Part shown: piece by piece, positions 35,407 to 44,270 of the stretch | Layout: every line of letters begins with the position of its first letter | Position numbering within the stretch: position 1 is the stretch's first letter | Source: Chloroflexota bacterium | Lineage (GTDB): Bacteria > Chloroflexota > Anaerolineae > Aggregatilineales > Phototrophicaceae | Assembly: GCA_013388745.1 (NCBI GenBank) | Contig: JACAER010000024.1 | Coordinates: 1-64,000 of the forward strand | Length of the DNA: 64,000 bases | Direction of reading: 5' to 3' | The notes under the pieces: generated by a model | The model's database searches: none | Told to the model about the DNA's origin: nothing | Seen by the model: only the letters and a program-made list of their open reading frames with translations | Position numbers and translations under genes: made by a program

Positions 35407-36882
35407 ATGAGTACCGCCAAGACCCATCGTTATTCGGTGATGGTTGGCAGAGACGAAATCGTCATCGAGACGGGCAAGCTGGCCGAACAGGCCGGCGGCG
35501 CAGTGACGGCACGCCTGGCCGATACCGTCATTTTCGCGGCAGCCACGATGAGCGCCCACGCGCGCGAAGAACTTGATTTCTTCCCCCTGCAAGTCGAATA
35601 CGAAGAAAAACTGTATGCTGCCGGACGCATTCCCGGCAGCTTTTTCCGGCGCGAGGGCAAACCCTCCGACAGCGCTATCCTTATTTCGCGCGTGATTGAC
35701 CGCCCGCTGCGCCCGCTGTTCCGCGAAGAAATGCGCAACGATGTGCAGGTCATGCTGACACCGTTCAGCCACGATCAGGAACACCACATCGACATGCTCG
35801 GTCTGATCGCCGCCAGCACCGCGCTGACGATCTCGAACATTCCCTGGGATGGCCCGGTGGCGGGCGTGCGCATCGGCCTGATCGACGGCGCACTGGTCAT
35901 CAACCCGACCATTTCGGAAATGGAAAACAGCCAGCTCGACCTGCGTGTCGCGGGTACGGCGCAGGCCATCAACATGGTGGAATGCGGCGCGAGCGAAGTC
36001 GATGAAGAGACGATGCTGAAGGCGCTCAAGCTGGCGCACGACACGTTGCAGCCGATCATCGCGCTGCAAAACCAGATACGCGCCGATGTCGGCAAGCCCA
36101 AGACCGAAGTCACGCTCTACAAAATCGCCGATACGCTGCAAGCCGAAGTCGCCGACAAAGTGCGCGCGGAAGTGCGTCAGATCGTGGTCGAACACACCGA
36201 CCGCACAGCGCGCAACGACGCGCTGGATGTGCTGCGCGACAAGCTGGTGGCGGAATATGAGGAGCGCAACAAAGCGCAGAGCGACCCGGCGCAGATCATC
36301 AAACTGGCGCATGTGCGCGAAGCCCTGACCAACGTTATGTATGAAGAAGTGCGCAAACGCATCGTCCATGACGGCGTGCGCCCCGATGGCCGCGACTTCA
36401 CCACGATACGCGCGCTGGCGGCAGAAGTGGCGCTGGTGCCGCGTGTGCATGGCTCTGGCCTGTTCACGCGCGGCCAAACGCAGGTGCTGACGATCGCCAC
36501 ACTGGGCACGCCGCGCGACGCTATGCAGATGGACGGCCTCAGCCCGGAAGAAGACCGGCGCTATATGCATCACTACAACATGCCGCCCTTCTCGACCGGC
36601 GAAGTGTACCCCGTGCGCGGCCCCAAACGCCGCGAGATCGGGCATGGCGCGCTGGCCGAAACCGCGCTGCGCGGCATGATCCCGCCGGAAGACGAATTTC
36701 CCTACACCATCCGTCTGGTGAGCGAGGTGCTGAGTTCCAACGGCAGCACCTCAATGGCGAGTGTGTGTGCCAGCACGCTGGCCTTGATGGACGCGGGCGT
36801 GCCGATTGTGCGTCCGGTGGCCGGCATCGCTATGGGGCTGGTGCAGCACGATGGCAAAACCGCTATCCTGACCGATATTTAG
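35407..36882 (+). CDS. pnp: Polynucleotide phosphorylase, N-terminal part up to an in-frame TAG
   Basis: 491 codons from the ATG at 35407 (AAGGAG 12 bases upstream) to a TAG at 36880-36882. The first RNase PH domain (about 1-215), the helical linker and most of the second RNase PH domain are present, including FFRREGKPSD, RVIDRPLRPLF, RPDGRDF, GSGLFTRGQTQ and SNGSTSMASVCASTLALMDAGVP. The frame stops exactly in ILTDI-[TAG]-GMEDH, where other PNPases have ILTDI(Q or L)GxEDHxGDMDFKV. The catalytic Asp of GDMDF and the KH and S1 domains lie beyond the TAG. PNPase degrades RNA 3'-5' with phosphate. If the TAG is real and not read through, the product is inactive. Confidence 0.9.
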   Translation: MSTAKTHRYSVMVGRDEIVIETGKLAEQAGGAVTARLADTVIFAAATMSAHAREELDFFPLQVEYEEKLYAAGRIPGSFFRREGKPSDSAILISRVIDRPLRPLFREEMRNDVQVMLTPFSHDQEHHIDMLGLIAASTALTISNIPWDGPVAGVRIGLIDGALVINPTISEMENSQLDLRVAGTAQAINMVECGASEVDEETMLKALKLAHDTLQPIIALQNQIRADVGKPKTEVTLYKIADTLQAEVADKVRAEVRQIVVEHTDRTARNDALDVLRDKLVAEYEERNKAQSDPAQIIKLAHVREALTNVMYEEVRKRIVHDGVRPDGRDFTTIRALAAEVALVPRVHGSGLFTRGQTQVLTIATLGTPRDAMQMDGLSPEEDRRYMHHYNMPPFSTGEVYPVRGPKRREIGHGALAETALRGMIPPEDEFPYTIRLVSEVLSSNGSTSMASVCASTLALMDAGVPIVRPVAGIAMGLVQHDGKTAILTDI

Positions 36883-36885
36883 GGC

Positions 36886-37656
36886 ATGGAAGACCACTTC
36901 GGCGACATGGACTTTAAGGTGGCGGGGACGGCAAAAGGCATCACCGCGCTGCAAATGGACATCAAGATCAGCGGCGTCAGCGAACAGATCATGACGCAGG
37001 CGCTGGCGCAGGCCAAAGACGCGCGCATGAAGATTTTGGATGTGATCACGGCGACACTGCCCGCGCCGCGCCCGCAACTGAGCGAATACGCGCCGCGCAT
37101 GGTCACGCTCAAGATCGACGTCGAAAAAATCGGCGCGGTCATCGGGCCAGGCGGCAAGGTCGTGCGCAGCATTCAGGATCGGTTGGGCGTCAAGGTCGAT
37201 ATCGAAGAAGACGGCACGATTTTTGTGGCCGGCCCGGATGGCCCTTCGGTGGAACGCGCCGTCGAGGAAATTCGCGGCCTGACAGAAGACGCCGAAATCG
37301 GGCAGATCTACACCGGCAAGGTGACGCGCATCGAATCGTATGGCGCGTTTGTCGAATTTTTGCCCGGCAAAGAAGGCATGGTGCATATCTCGCAGCTTGC
37401 CGATTACCGTGTGCAGTCGGTGGAAGACGAAGTGGCGCTGGGCGACGAGATCATGGTGATGGTGACCGACGTGGACGAGGGCGGCAAGGTGCGCCTGAGC
37501 CGCCAGGCCGTGCTCGAAGGCTGGACAGCCGACGAAGCACGTTCACGTGATCGGCGTCCCAGCGGCGGCGGGCGCGGCGGCGATCGCGGGGGCCGGGATC
37601 GCGGCGGGCGCGGCGGTGATCGCGGGGGCGATCGCGGCGGCAGTCGGCGGCGCTAA
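36886..37656 (+). CDS. pnp: Polynucleotide phosphorylase, C-terminal part after the in-frame TAG
   Basis: 256 codons in the same frame as the preceding part, beginning at an internal ATG four bases after the TAG with no ribosome site. Contents: the rest of the second RNase PH domain with the catalytic [10 protein letters not shown], a KH domain ([20 protein letters not shown], near 80-140), an S1 domain ([21 protein letters not shown], near 140-210) and a Gly/Arg-rich tail of alternating RGG and DRGG units (last ~35 residues). KH and S1 hold RNA; the RGG tail is a further RNA- or protein-binding element. The two parts together give about 750 residues, normal for PNPase. A bidirectional terminator follows at 37731. 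Confidence 0.9.
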   Translation: MEDHFGDMDFKVAGTAKGITALQMDIKISGVSEQIMTQALAQAKDARMKILDVITATLPAPRPQLSEYAPRMVTLKIDVEKIGAVIGPGGKVVRSIQDRLGVKVDIEEDGTIFVAGPDGPSVERAVEEIRGLTEDAEIGQIYTGKVTRIESYGAFVEFLPGKEGMVHISQLADYRVQSVEDEVALGDEIMVMVTDVDEGGKVRLSRQAVLEGWTADEARSRDRRPSGGGRGGDRGGRDRGGRGGDRGGDRGGSRRR

Positions 37657-37680
37657 AGCAGGCTTCCGGGTATTTTCGTG

Positions 37681-37705
37681 GTGGACAAGACCTATCTTGT
37701 CCCTA
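37681..37705. repeat. Palindrome in the pnp 3' region
   Basis: GGACAAGA (37683-37690) and TCTTGTCC (37695-37702) are perfect inverted repeats around CCTA, flanked by GTG and CTAC. It resembles the element at 33109-33136 (about 20 of 28 aligned positions agree by eye). Confidence 0.6.
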
Positions 37706-37730
37706 CGATGATCAAAATTTTGCGTGAATC

Positions 37731-37770
37731 AAAAAGAGACAGGGCATCGGCTCTGTCCCTTTTATTTTCT
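37731..37770. terminator. Bidirectional terminator between pnp and the DHS-like gene
   Basis: GACAG pairs with CTGTC (37738-37742 and 37753-37757); T-rich tail CCTTTTATTTTC on the plus strand and an AAAAA run (37731-37735) giving five T on the minus strand. Confidence 0.65.
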
Positions 37771-37811
37771 TTTCCCTCGCCGCGCGCGGCGGGTTAACCG
37801 CCAGGCGCTTG

Positions 37812-38894
37812 CTACTGCGCCTGGCCCGCGATACTGCTGAGATTGGGCGTTTCGCTTTTGGCCGTCAGCGGCACGCCTTCGGTAAAGAGGCGGTTCAGGC
37901 GGCGCGGCACGCGCTGCTGCCAGACGCCGCTGTGATAGACATAACCCGCCAGCAGCGGGAACGTCACCGTCGCCTCGCCGAACACCATCTGCTCCTGCGC
38001 CAGATCGACCTTGCCCCACGAATTGGCCTCGCGCAGCGTCGAGCCGCTCAACGCGCCGTCGCGTTCGTCGGCCACCGTGAGCTGCACGGCGTACTTGTGC
38101 ATTTCCACCTCGTAGCCCAGCACCTCCGCCGAGACCACGATGTCCTGCACGAAGTTTTTGGGCACGCCGCCGCCCAGCATGATGAGGCCGGTCACGCCAG
38201 CATGCACTTTGATGTGCGTCAGTTCGCGGAAATCGCGCACACTGTCGATGGTGATGTGTCGTTCGGGGTGCGCCACCTGATGAAATACCAGCCCGAAGCC
38301 CGCCGAGCAGTCGCTAAAGGCCGGCACGAAGATCGGGATGTCGCGGCGATAGGCTTCCAGCACGATGCTGTCGGTGTTGGGATGATATTCGTCCAGATAG
38401 CGCCCCATCTCATAGATGAATTCGCGGCTGCTGTAGGCGCGGGGTTCCAGCTTTTCGGCGATGGCGCGCACGCTGTCGTCGCAGATGCGCAGGTCTTCTT
38501 CGTCGATATAGGTGTCGTAAATGCGATCAATCATCAGTTCGCGCAGCGCGGCGTCGCCGGCGTCGATGTCGCCCTGCCAGTGGCGAAAGCCCAGCGCCTC
38601 GAAAAAGTCCTGATCGACGATATTGGCGCCCGTCGAAACGATGGCGTCGATGGCATTGCAGCGCATCAGGTCGATGATCGCCAGCTTTTGCCCGGCGGAA
38701 ACCAAACTGCCCGCCAGCGTCAGAATCACGCTGGCCTGTTCGTCGGCCACCATCGCGGCGGCAATCTGTGACGCGCGCGCCAGATTGCGCGCCTGAAACG
38801 CCGTTTTGCCCATCATCTCGATGAGCGGCACGACGTTGACCACCTTAATGTCGAGAGGTTCGACAGGGACACTGAGGTAGTCTGACTTGTTCAT
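37812..38894 (-). CDS. Deoxyhypusine synthase-like protein
   Basis: 360 residues with the DHS fold: SLVSAGQKLAII near 80, IVSTGANIVDQDF, the IFVPAFSDCSAGFGL block, and the catalytic-lysine motif ANSWGKVD near 293. Eukaryotic and archaeal DHS transfers the butylamine of spermidine onto a lysine of eIF5A/aIF5A; bacteria have no true aIF5A, and bacterial homologues include homospermidine synthase-like enzymes acting on polyamines. NAD+ is the cofactor. Whether this protein acts on a protein or on putrescine cannot be told. AGAAGGAG lies five bases before the chosen ATG at 38894; the frame continues to 38957 without a ribosome site. Confidence 0.85.
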   Translation of the reverse strand: MNKSDYLSVPVEPLDIKVVNVVPLIEMMGKTAFQARNLARASQIAAAMVADEQASVILTLAGSLVSAGQKLAIIDLMRCNAIDAIVSTGANIVDQDFFEALGFRHWQGDIDAGDAALRELMIDRIYDTYIDEEDLRICDDSVRAIAEKLEPRAYSSREFIYEMGRYLDEYHPNTDSIVLEAYRRDIPIFVPAFSDCSAGFGLVFHQVAHPERHITIDSVRDFRELTHIKVHAGVTGLIMLGGGVPKNFVQDIVVSAEVLGYEVEMHKYAVQLTVADERDGALSGSTLREANSWGKVDLAQEQMVFGEATVTFPLLAGYVYHSGVWQQRVPRRLNRLFTEGVPLTAKSETPNLSSIAGQAQ

Positions 38895-39042
38895 TGTGCT
38901 CCTTCTGTGACTGGGGAAATTGAGTGTTGAACGAAAAAAGCCGCTGACGCGGCGCACAGGTCTGTGCAGCGCACATTATAGCAAACAAGCGCGCGCGATG
39001 TTATCCACAAATCCGTCCTCAAAAAACTGCTGGCACTACTGT

Positions 39043-39048
39043 TATACT
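39043..39048 (+). promoter_or_regulatory. TATACT -10-like element before the glycosyltransferase
   Basis: TATACT 34 bases before the ATG at 39083; no clear -35. Confidence 0.35.
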
Positions 39049-39082
39049 GAGGTGGTTTTTCGCTCCCCCTAAGGGCCGGTGT

Positions 39083-40177
39083 ATGCGTGTTCTGATGCTT
39101 TCCAAAGCCTGTATTGTCGGCATTTATCAGCGCAAGCTGGAAGAAATCGCGCGGCGCGGCGTAGAACTGCTGGCGCTGGTGCCGTCGTCGTGGCGCGACG
39201 AACGCGGCGAAACGCCACTGGAGCGCGTGTATACCGACGGCTATGCTCTGCAAGTGCTGCCGATTTATCGCAACGGCGATTTTCACCTGCATTTTTACGG
39301 GCAGTTGGGCGCCTTTATGCGCGGCTTCCGCCCGGACATCGTGCATATTGACGAAGAACCCTATAACCTGGCGGCATGGCAGGCCTTGTTCTGGGCACAG
39401 CGGGTGCGGGCGCGCACGCTGTTTTTTAGCTGGCAAAATCTGCTGCGCCGCTATCCGCCGCCGTTTAGCTGGGGCGAAGCATGGACGCTGGCGAACGTGC
39501 AGTACGCGCTGGCCGGCACGCAAAGTGCCGCGCAGGTCTGGCGCGCCAAAGGCTACAGCGGGCCGCTGCGCGTGATCCCCCAGTTCGGGACAGACGCCAA
39601 CCTGTTTGTGCCTGCGGCAGACCGTCCGCCGCGCCCCTTCACCATCGGCTATTTCGGGCGGCTGGTGGAAGAAAAAGGCGCGCATCTGCTGTTAGCAGCG
39701 GCGGCGCAGCTTACAGGCGATTGGCGGCTGCTGATTCTGGGCAGCGGGCCGCAGCAGGCGGCTTTACAGGCGCAGGCGGTACACCTGGGCATCGGCGCGC
39801 GCGTGGAATTTCGGGCGTGGGTGGCTTCGACGCAAATGCCCGCGCTCTACCAGCAGCTCGACGCGCTGGCCCTGCCCTCGCTGACGCGCGCCAACTGGAA
39901 AGAGCAGTTCGGGCGTGTGCTGGTAGAGGCCATGTCCAGCGGTGTGCCCGTCGTCGGTTCGGACAGCGGCGCGATCCCGGATGTGATCGGCGGCGCGGGG
40001 CTGATTTTCGGCGAAGGCGATGTGCCGGCGCTGCGGGAGGCGCTGCATAAGCTGCAAACCGATGGCGCGCTTTATGCCCATTTGCGCGCGGCCGGGCGCG
40101 CGCGCGTGCTGGCGCATTTTACGCATGAACAGGTGGCTGCCGCGACGGTGGCGGTATACGAATCCATGATGGCCTAA
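39083..40177 (+). CDS. GT-B glycosyltransferase, family 4 type
   Basis: 364 residues, two Rossmann-like halves. The donor-binding C-terminal half has FTIGYFGRLVEEKGAHLLL, LLILGSGPQQAALQ and the GT4 motif EQFGRVLVEAMSSGVPVVGS followed by GAIPDVIGGAGLIF. The N-terminal acceptor half begins MRVLMLSKACIVGIYQRKLE. GT4 enzymes use nucleotide sugars with retention to build polysaccharide, glycolipid or glycoprotein chains; donor and acceptor are unknown. No transmembrane helix, so cytoplasmic or membrane-peripheral. It stands alone between two minus-strand genes. Confidence 0.9.
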   Translation: MRVLMLSKACIVGIYQRKLEEIARRGVELLALVPSSWRDERGETPLERVYTDGYALQVLPIYRNGDFHLHFYGQLGAFMRGFRPDIVHIDEEPYNLAAWQALFWAQRVRARTLFFSWQNLLRRYPPPFSWGEAWTLANVQYALAGTQSAAQVWRAKGYSGPLRVIPQFGTDANLFVPAADRPPRPFTIGYFGRLVEEKGAHLLLAAAAQLTGDWRLLILGSGPQQAALQAQAVHLGIGARVEFRAWVASTQMPALYQQLDALALPSLTRANWKEQFGRVLVEAMSSGVPVVGSDSGAIPDVIGGAGLIFGEGDVPALREALHKLQTDGALYAHLRAAGRARVLAHFTHEQVAAATVAVYESMMA

Positions 40178-40299
40178 GCCCGCTGTCTTAGCTTTATTTC
40201 GGCTGTCGGCTTCAGCAGGTTGGCGAATATTCTCGTGTGAGGGCGCAGCCACAGCCACACCCTCATCATGTCTGTGCGCTGGGGAGTCCGTGCTGCGCG

Positions 40300-41550
40300 T
40301 TAGCCCACGCCGCCGCTCGCCGCCGGGATGCCCCAGATGCGCACGCTGCTGTCCGCGCCAGAGGTGATAAGCGCCGTGCCATTGGCCGCAAACTCCAGCC
40401 GCACGATCACGCCGTTGTGCGCCTGCACGCCGTTAATCAGCGGCGCAGTCGGGTTTCCGAAATCCCACACCCAGACGCGGCCATCAATCGACCCTCCCGC
40501 CAGCAGCAGCACGCCCGGCGTCGTCGGCGTTTCGCCCTGCCGCAGCGGGCTGAAGGCCATCGCGTTGAGCGTCACCGGCGTTGTGCCGTCGGCTTCCAGC
40601 GCGCTGAACTGCGTAGGCGTGCCGGTTTCCACGTTGTAGACGTAAATGCTGCCGCCGGCGATGCCCGCCACGCGCGAACTATCGGAAGTGAAGGCCAGCG
40701 CTGTAATCGGCGCGGTGGTGACAACCACCGCGAAGCCCGTTTCGCCGCTCGCCAGATCATACAGCGTCAGCGTGCCAGAGGGATCGCCCAGCGCCAGAAA
40801 ACGGCTGTCGGGCGACAGCGCGCTGGACGTGGCCTGTGTGCCTACTGTGAACAATTCGCCCAACCCGGCGATATTGCCCGCCGTCAGGCGCACGCGCGTT
40901 TGCGGCTGGCCGGGCGTGAGCGTCAGCGGTTCGAGATAGTATTCGCCGTCGTAGCCTTCTGCGCCCCAGCCGACAATCGCGCCGTTGGGACTGTTATAGC
41001 GAATCTGCCAGTAACGCAGACTGCCGATCGCGCAGCGCGGGCCATCGAGCACATCGACCACCGTGCCCGCCGGAATATCGGCCAGGCTGAGCGCGCCGCG
41101 TGTCGGTTCCGCGCGCAGGCTGAGCGTGATATTTTGCACGACACGCGCCTGCTGCCCGATGGTCAAACGCGGCTCGACGAACGGGATGTCGCCCGGCGCG
41201 CTGTCGCAGCTTTCCGGCGCGCTCACCGAACTGCACAGCACCACAAGCGTGCCGTCGGCGGAAACGCGATAATCGTAAGTGACATTTTCAAAAGTCAGAA
41301 TGAATTGAAAACCGCGCGTTTGTACTTGCGCGTAAGTTTGCCCGGTCTGCGGGCAGCCGAGACTGGCATCAGGGAAAATCTGTTCGCTCCATGCCCAATC
41401 GCTGAGATCGGCCAGCGTGATGGTGCGCCCGACGCGCGTGCCCAGATCAGCCAGCGCCAGGTTGATTTGTTCCGGCGCCTGCGCCAGCGTGGCCAGCGGC
41501 AGCGCCAGCAGCAGCACGGCCAGCAGCAGCGCCCAATAACGTCGCCACAT
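40300..41550 (-). CDS. Secreted protein with SH3-like and WD40-like repeats
   Basis: 416 residues with an N-terminal signal peptide (ALLLAVLLLALPLATLAQA) and probable cleavage after ALA-Q. Residues ~125-215 resemble a bacterial SH3 domain (ITLSLRAEPT, IPAGTVVDVLDGP, WQIRY). The remainder has WD40-like blades (LAFTSDSSRVAGIAGGSIYVYN, VRLEFAANGTALITSGADSS) ending IWGIP. Likely an extracellular binding protein; ligand unknown. AAGGAG lies six bases before the ATG. The WD40 blades are looser than those of the 5345 kinase protein. Confidence 0.75.
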   Translation of the reverse strand: MWRRYWALLLAVLLLALPLATLAQAPEQINLALADLGTRVGRTITLADLSDWAWSEQIFPDASLGCPQTGQTYAQVQTRGFQFILTFENVTYDYRVSADGTLVVLCSSVSAPESCDSAPGDIPFVEPRLTIGQQARVVQNITLSLRAEPTRGALSLADIPAGTVVDVLDGPRCAIGSLRYWQIRYNSPNGAIVGWGAEGYDGEYYLEPLTLTPGQPQTRVRLTAGNIAGLGELFTVGTQATSSALSPDSRFLALGDPSGTLTLYDLASGETGFAVVVTTAPITALAFTSDSSRVAGIAGGSIYVYNVETGTPTQFSALEADGTTPVTLNAMAFSPLRQGETPTTPGVLLLAGGSIDGRVWVWDFGNPTAPLINGVQAHNGVIVRLEFAANGTALITSGADSSVRIWGIPAASGGVG

Positions 41551-41687
41551 ATGCTCACTCCTTTGTTCTGTCTTAAAAAAGCCAAAGACGCACGCCGCAG
41601 ATAGTACGACGCTGCGCGGGATTGGGCAATAGAGCGCGGAAAATTGTCAGGCGGTCAGCACAAAACCGCGGCAACAGGCGCGCCAGG

Positions 41688-42191
41688 TCACCATTCGCCG
41701 CGCACCCATTTGCCGACGACGATTTTGGTGGTGGTGAAAACCAGTTCGGGCAGGGCATCGCGCGCGAACCAGCCGACTTCGTCGGCATCGTCGCCCGCCG
41801 CCAGCAGACCGCCGCTGATGGTCGCGCGGTAGGCGACGACCATATCGGCGCGCCCGCCGTCCTCAAAACGCCCGAAGACTTCCAGCAGGCGCAGATCATC
41901 GACTTCCAGCCCGGTTTCTTCGCGCACTTCGCGGCGCGCGGCGTCTTGCGGGTGTTCGTCGGCGTCCACGAAGCCCGCCGGGCAGGCCCACAGCCCCTTG
42001 CCGGGGTCCAGGCTGCGGCGGATCAACAGCACCGAATCGCCCTGGGTGATAAGCACCAGCGCGGCGACTTTCGGCGTAAAAAAGACGATGTGCCCGCAAG
42101 CCGGGCACACCGGACGCCGCCGCCCATAGAGGTCTTTGTGCTCGGTGGGCGTGCCGCAGATAGGACAGTAGTGGGCGATATTCTGCTGCAT
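41688..42191 (-). CDS. Nudix hydrolase with N-terminal zinc ribbon
   Basis: 167 residues. A zinc ribbon (CPICG and CPACG, near residues 9 and 34) precedes a Nudix domain with box GFVDADEHPQDAARREVREETGLEV, which holds the REVREE metal-binding core. The arrangement is that of NudC-like NADH pyrophosphatases, though it lacks the NudC SQPWPFPxS motif, so the substrate may be a different nucleoside diphosphate compound. The ATG at 42191 overlaps the anti-sigma stop (TGATG), so the two are translated together although their functions seem unrelated. Confidence 0.9.
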   Translation of the reverse strand: MQQNIAHYCPICGTPTEHKDLYGRRRPVCPACGHIVFFTPKVAALVLITQGDSVLLIRRSLDPGKGLWACPAGFVDADEHPQDAARREVREETGLEVDDLRLLEVFGRFEDGGRADMVVAYRATISGGLLAAGDDADEVGWFARDALPELVFTTTKIVVGKWVRGEW

Positions 42192-43255
42192 CAACGCTCC
42201 TGCCGCCGCGCGCGGATGCGTTTTTCGCGGCTGCGCACGCCTGTCATAAAAGCGATGCCCAGCAGCAGCCCGCCGCCCAACACCAACGCCCCGCCCAGCA
42301 GCGGTTCCAGGCCGCCTGTGTTTTGTGCGACAGCAGACGCAGGGCTCGCGGTCGGCGCGGCGCTGGCTGTTTCTGTCGAAGTGACCGTCGCGGTAGGCGG
42401 CTGTGTCGGCGTTTCGCTGGGCAGCGCCTGCATGATTTCAAGCTGCGCGGCGGGTGTCTCGGTGGTCATGCTGCGCCCGCCGCCGCCGAAGGCATCGCCC
42501 GACGTATCGGCCTCCGGGCGAATTTCCGTTGTCGCGCTGGGCAGCGCTGCGGGGGCGCTTTCAAAGGCCGCGCTGGTTGTGCCCTCTGTCGAAGTGACCG
42601 TCGCGGTAGGCGTGCCTGTCGGGCCGCTCTCACGTGCCGCTTCCTGTGTGGGCGCGGCAGCTATCGAAATCGCGGCTTCTTCGGTGGCGGCGGCGGGCGC
42701 GCTTTCGTCCGCCATCGTCGAAGCCGCCAGATTCGCGGTGGCGGCAGCGCCGGCTTCGGGCGGCGTTTCGCTGCTTTCCACCGGCGCGATCATCACGCCG
42801 ATCTCGGCGGTTTCCTGCGCGGGTGTGCCTGTCGCTGCGTAGAATTGTTCCGGCCCGGTCGCGGTTTGCGCCAGCGTGGGCGTGGCCGTGATCTGCTGCG
42901 CCACCTGCGCCTGATCGCCAGAAGGCGCTGCCTGCTGCCCGCCGCTGCTGAGCAGGAACAACAGCCCGATCGCCACTAAAAAGGTGGCCGCCGCGGCGCT
43001 CAAGGCGCTGAAAACAGGCGTCGCCGGGAAAATCAGCCAGCGCGCGGGAGCCGCCTCCAGCGTGAAATCGCGCGGGGCGGCCAGCGGCGGCAGTTGTTTG
43101 AGCAGCGCCAGCGTCAGATACAGCGCCGTCAGCTCGCGCAGCAGGGTTTCGTCGCTGCGCAGCCGCGCTTCCAGCGCCAGTCGTTCGTTTTCGCTCAACA
43201 TGCCATCGACATAGGCTGAGAGCAGTTCGTGGTCTTGTTCGCTTACAATAGCCAT
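42191..43255 (-). CDS. Anti-sigma factor-like membrane protein
   Basis: 354 residues immediately downstream of an ECF sigma gene. The N-terminus (VSEQDHELLSAYVDGMLSENER) resembles anti-sigma domains (ASD/RseA- or zinc-less ZAS-like) without the HxxxCxxC motif. A hydrophobic helix lies near 78-105, then ~210 residues of Ala/Thr/Pro/Ser-rich sequence with a repeated PTATVTSTE unit, and a second hydrophobic helix (LLGGALVLGGGLLLGIAFMTG) just before a basic C-terminal tail. I infer an anti-sigma factor with an extracytoplasmic stalk anchored by two helices. No LPxTG sorting motif is seen. Sigma stops about 40 bases before it. Confidence 0.72.
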   Translation of the reverse strand: MAIVSEQDHELLSAYVDGMLSENERLALEARLRSDETLLRELTALYLTLALLKQLPPLAAPRDFTLEAAPARWLIFPATPVFSALSAAAATFLVAIGLLFLLSSGGQQAAPSGDQAQVAQQITATPTLAQTATGPEQFYAATGTPAQETAEIGVMIAPVESSETPPEAGAAATANLAASTMADESAPAAATEEAAISIAAAPTQEAARESGPTGTPTATVTSTEGTTSAAFESAPAALPSATTEIRPEADTSGDAFGGGGRSMTTETPAAQLEIMQALPSETPTQPPTATVTSTETASAAPTASPASAVAQNTGGLEPLLGGALVLGGGLLLGIAFMTGVRSREKRIRARRQER

Positions 43256-43294
43256 GTGTGTTCCATAAAATCTGACGTTTGCCCGATGATTACC

Positions 43295-43903
43295 CTACTG
43301 CATAAGACGATACGCGCCGGGCAAAAGTTCCTGAACAGCCTGTAAACAATGGCGAATGCTGGCGCGCGCCCGGCTCAGGCGCGATTTCACCGTGCCGATC
43401 TGCGCGTTGGTGTGGTCGGCGATTTCCTGATAGCTCAGCCCTTCGATGTCGCTCAATACCAGCGTGACGCGCTGATCTTCCACCAGCCCATTGATGCAGT
43501 CCTGGATCGCGCGGTTCAGTTCGCGGTCTTGCAGCGCTTGTTCCGGCGTAGCGGCGGAATCCGGCACGGGCGGTTCGTCGTCCGAATCAGACGGCGCGAG
43601 GTCTTCGAAGGCGATGGCCGGGCGGCGTTTGCGGCGGCGCAGTTCGTCGTAGCTGCTGTTGGTGGCGATGCGCAGCAGCCACGCGCGGAAACTGCCGCCG
43701 CGATAGCTCTTGATCTGGCGGTAAGCGGCGATAAAGGCCTCCTGCGTGGCATCGCTGGCGCTGGGGGCGTCGCCCATGATGCGGTACGTCAGGCTGTAGA
43801 GCACGTCCTGATAGCGCAGCACCAGCACATTAAAAGCCTTCAGGCTGCCGCGCTGCGCCGCCTGGATCAGCGTTTGTTCGTCAGCATTCGTCGTGTCTGG
43901 CAT
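43295..43903 (-). CDS. ECF-type RNA polymerase sigma factor
   Basis: About 202 residues. Region 2 (VLVLRYQDVLYSLTYRIMGD, ATQEAFIAAYRQIKSY, FRAWLLRIATNSSYDELRRR) and region 4 (LVLSDIEGLSYQEIADHTN, GTVKSRLSRARASIR) are complete, joined by an acidic linker (DSDDEPPVPDS). It directs RNA polymerase to its own promoters and is probably held inactive by the anti-sigma protein encoded next. The ATG at 43903 is preferred; a GTG at 43918 is in frame. Not a heat-shock or primary sigma factor, as regions 1 and 3 are absent. Confidence 0.93.
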   Translation of the reverse strand: MPDTTNADEQTLIQAAQRGSLKAFNVLVLRYQDVLYSLTYRIMGDAPSASDATQEAFIAAYRQIKSYRGGSFRAWLLRIATNSSYDELRRRKRRPAIAFEDLAPSDSDDEPPVPDSAATPEQALQDRELNRAIQDCINGLVEDQRVTLVLSDIEGLSYQEIADHTNAQIGTVKSRLSRARASIRHCLQAVQELLPGAYRLMQ

Positions 43904-43967
43904 TGACAACTCGACCAAGAAAATTTATGATTCAAGTACATCATAAGAATTAAATTTTCTATTACTG

Positions 43968-44051
43968 GCCGATGTGGCGGAATGGCTTACGCGATCGCCT
44001 CAAAAGCGATTGTCCCTTGCGGACGTGTGGGTTCGAGTCCCACCATCGGCA
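43968..44051 (+). tRNA. tRNA-Leu (anticodon CAA)
   Basis: 84-base class II tRNA: acceptor GCCGATG pairs with CATCGGC, anticodon loop CTCAAAA giving CAA, and the long variable arm (GTCCCTTGCGGAC) typical of leucine. T loop GGTTCGAGTCC. CCA not encoded. Confidence 0.95.
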
Positions 44052-44058
44052 CAAAACG

Positions 44059-44095
44059 AAAGTCAGGCGGAACACTACGGCCTGACTTTTCTATT
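44059..44095 (+). terminator. Terminator of tRNA-Leu
   Basis: AAAGTCAGGC pairs perfectly with GCCTGACTTT, followed by TCTATTTTC. Confidence 0.85.
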
Positions 44096-44270
44096 TTCAC
44101 AGGTCACGATACTATAGCAGCGCATGGACGAAAGTCAAATGGCGGAGTTGGGCTATCGGGGTCATCGCATCAAAACGTTATCATGCGTCATAATCAACCC
44201 CTATCCCCCCATCCCCCTTTCCCCGCAAGCATAGAAAATGGGAGGCGGGCGTAGAAACGCGCGCTTTTAG

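Noticed and set aside
36880..36882. TAG reassigned as a sense codon in this organism
   Set aside because: Other intact genes in the window end normally with TAG, such as the GlyA-GcvT and ubiE genes.
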